Source: Diplonema papillatum (Eukaryota; Euglenozoa; Diplonemea; Diplonemida; Diplonemidae). From it: a stretch of 64,000 nt of DNA. Below are positions 63,881-64,000 of this stretch, in pieces. The first letter of the stretch is position 1. Each line of letters starts with the position of its first letter. The notes below the pieces were generated by a model. It had not been told where the DNA came from, ran no database searches, and saw only the letters and a list, made by a program, of their open reading frames with translations. The stretch lies in assembly GCA_030068145.1 (NCBI GenBank), contig JAPJBO010000187.1, positions 1 through 64,000 of the forward strand, given 5' to 3'. The translations under genes and the position numbers were made by a program.

Positions 63881-64000
63881 TTACTTTTGCATGCTGGTGA
63901 GAACGTATTTCAAAATGCCACCGTTGCGGTAGTATTCGATCTCGACAGGCGTGTCGAAGCGGAGGACAGTGATGAAGTTCTTACCGGCAGATGTTGTGAC
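63881..64000 (-). CDS. Aconitate hydratase, C-terminal end (partial)
   Basis: The last 39 codons and stop of a gene that continues beyond the window. The sequence [20 protein letters not shown] followed by YVL is the hallmark C-terminus of AcnA/IRP1-type aconitases, which interconvert citrate and isocitrate using an iron-sulfur cluster (cluster residues lie upstream, out of view). Subcellular location cannot be judged from this piece. Confidence 0.93.
   Translation of the reverse strand, partial: VTTSAGKNFITVLRFDTPVEIEYYRNGGILKYVLTSMQK

Overview
This is nuclear DNA of a eukaryote. The evidence is spliced genes, a Pol III tRNA-Leu gene with a T-run terminator, several non-LTR retrotransposon lineages, a Penelope-like element, a hAT transposase, tRNA-derived SINE-like repeats and many foldback elements. 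Protein-coding exons are long, GC-rich and nearly intron-free. That suggests an alga or other protist with compact genes set in repeat islands; I cannot name the taxon.

Layout. 1-10901: a head-to-tail chain of at least seven 5'-truncated retrotransposon copies on the + strand, from two recognised families (A, with a restriction-like endonuclease; B, with RNase H) and two unidentified tails. Each copy starts directly on the poly(A) of the one before. 10902-14009: a reversed I/Jockey-like LINE (D), split by a 959-bp TA-flanked element (M1) and ending at a tRNA-Leu(AAG) gene. 14100-23460: nested repeats. A second M1 copy is split by a 7.3-kb composite (K) of 16-bp and 30-bp satellites, SINEs and a hAT-type foldback element (J), and a 62-bp satellite with a head-to-head inversion follows. 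23652-25418: hAT transposase. 26092-33440, reverse strand: a decayed LINE (E) and a Penelope-like element with an N-terminal GIY-YIG nuclease and downstream USP-like protease sequence. 33.8-48.3 kb: gene-poor, with several unrelated foldback-type elements whose arms are arrays of short motifs.

48.4-64 kb is a gene cluster, all on the - strand: a USP-family deubiquitinase, an SLC34-type sodium/phosphate symporter fused to a large phytase-like ectodomain, the poly(A)-specific ribonuclease PARN (one intron, carrying a K element) and the 3' end of aconitase.

The most interesting items are the symporter/phytase-like fusion, the Penelope-like element with both GIY-YIG and USP-like parts, the poly(A)-to-poly(A) retrotransposon chain, the zinc-ribbon insertion in PARN, and the recurring foldback architecture. 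All family calls were made by eye from motifs; no database search was run.
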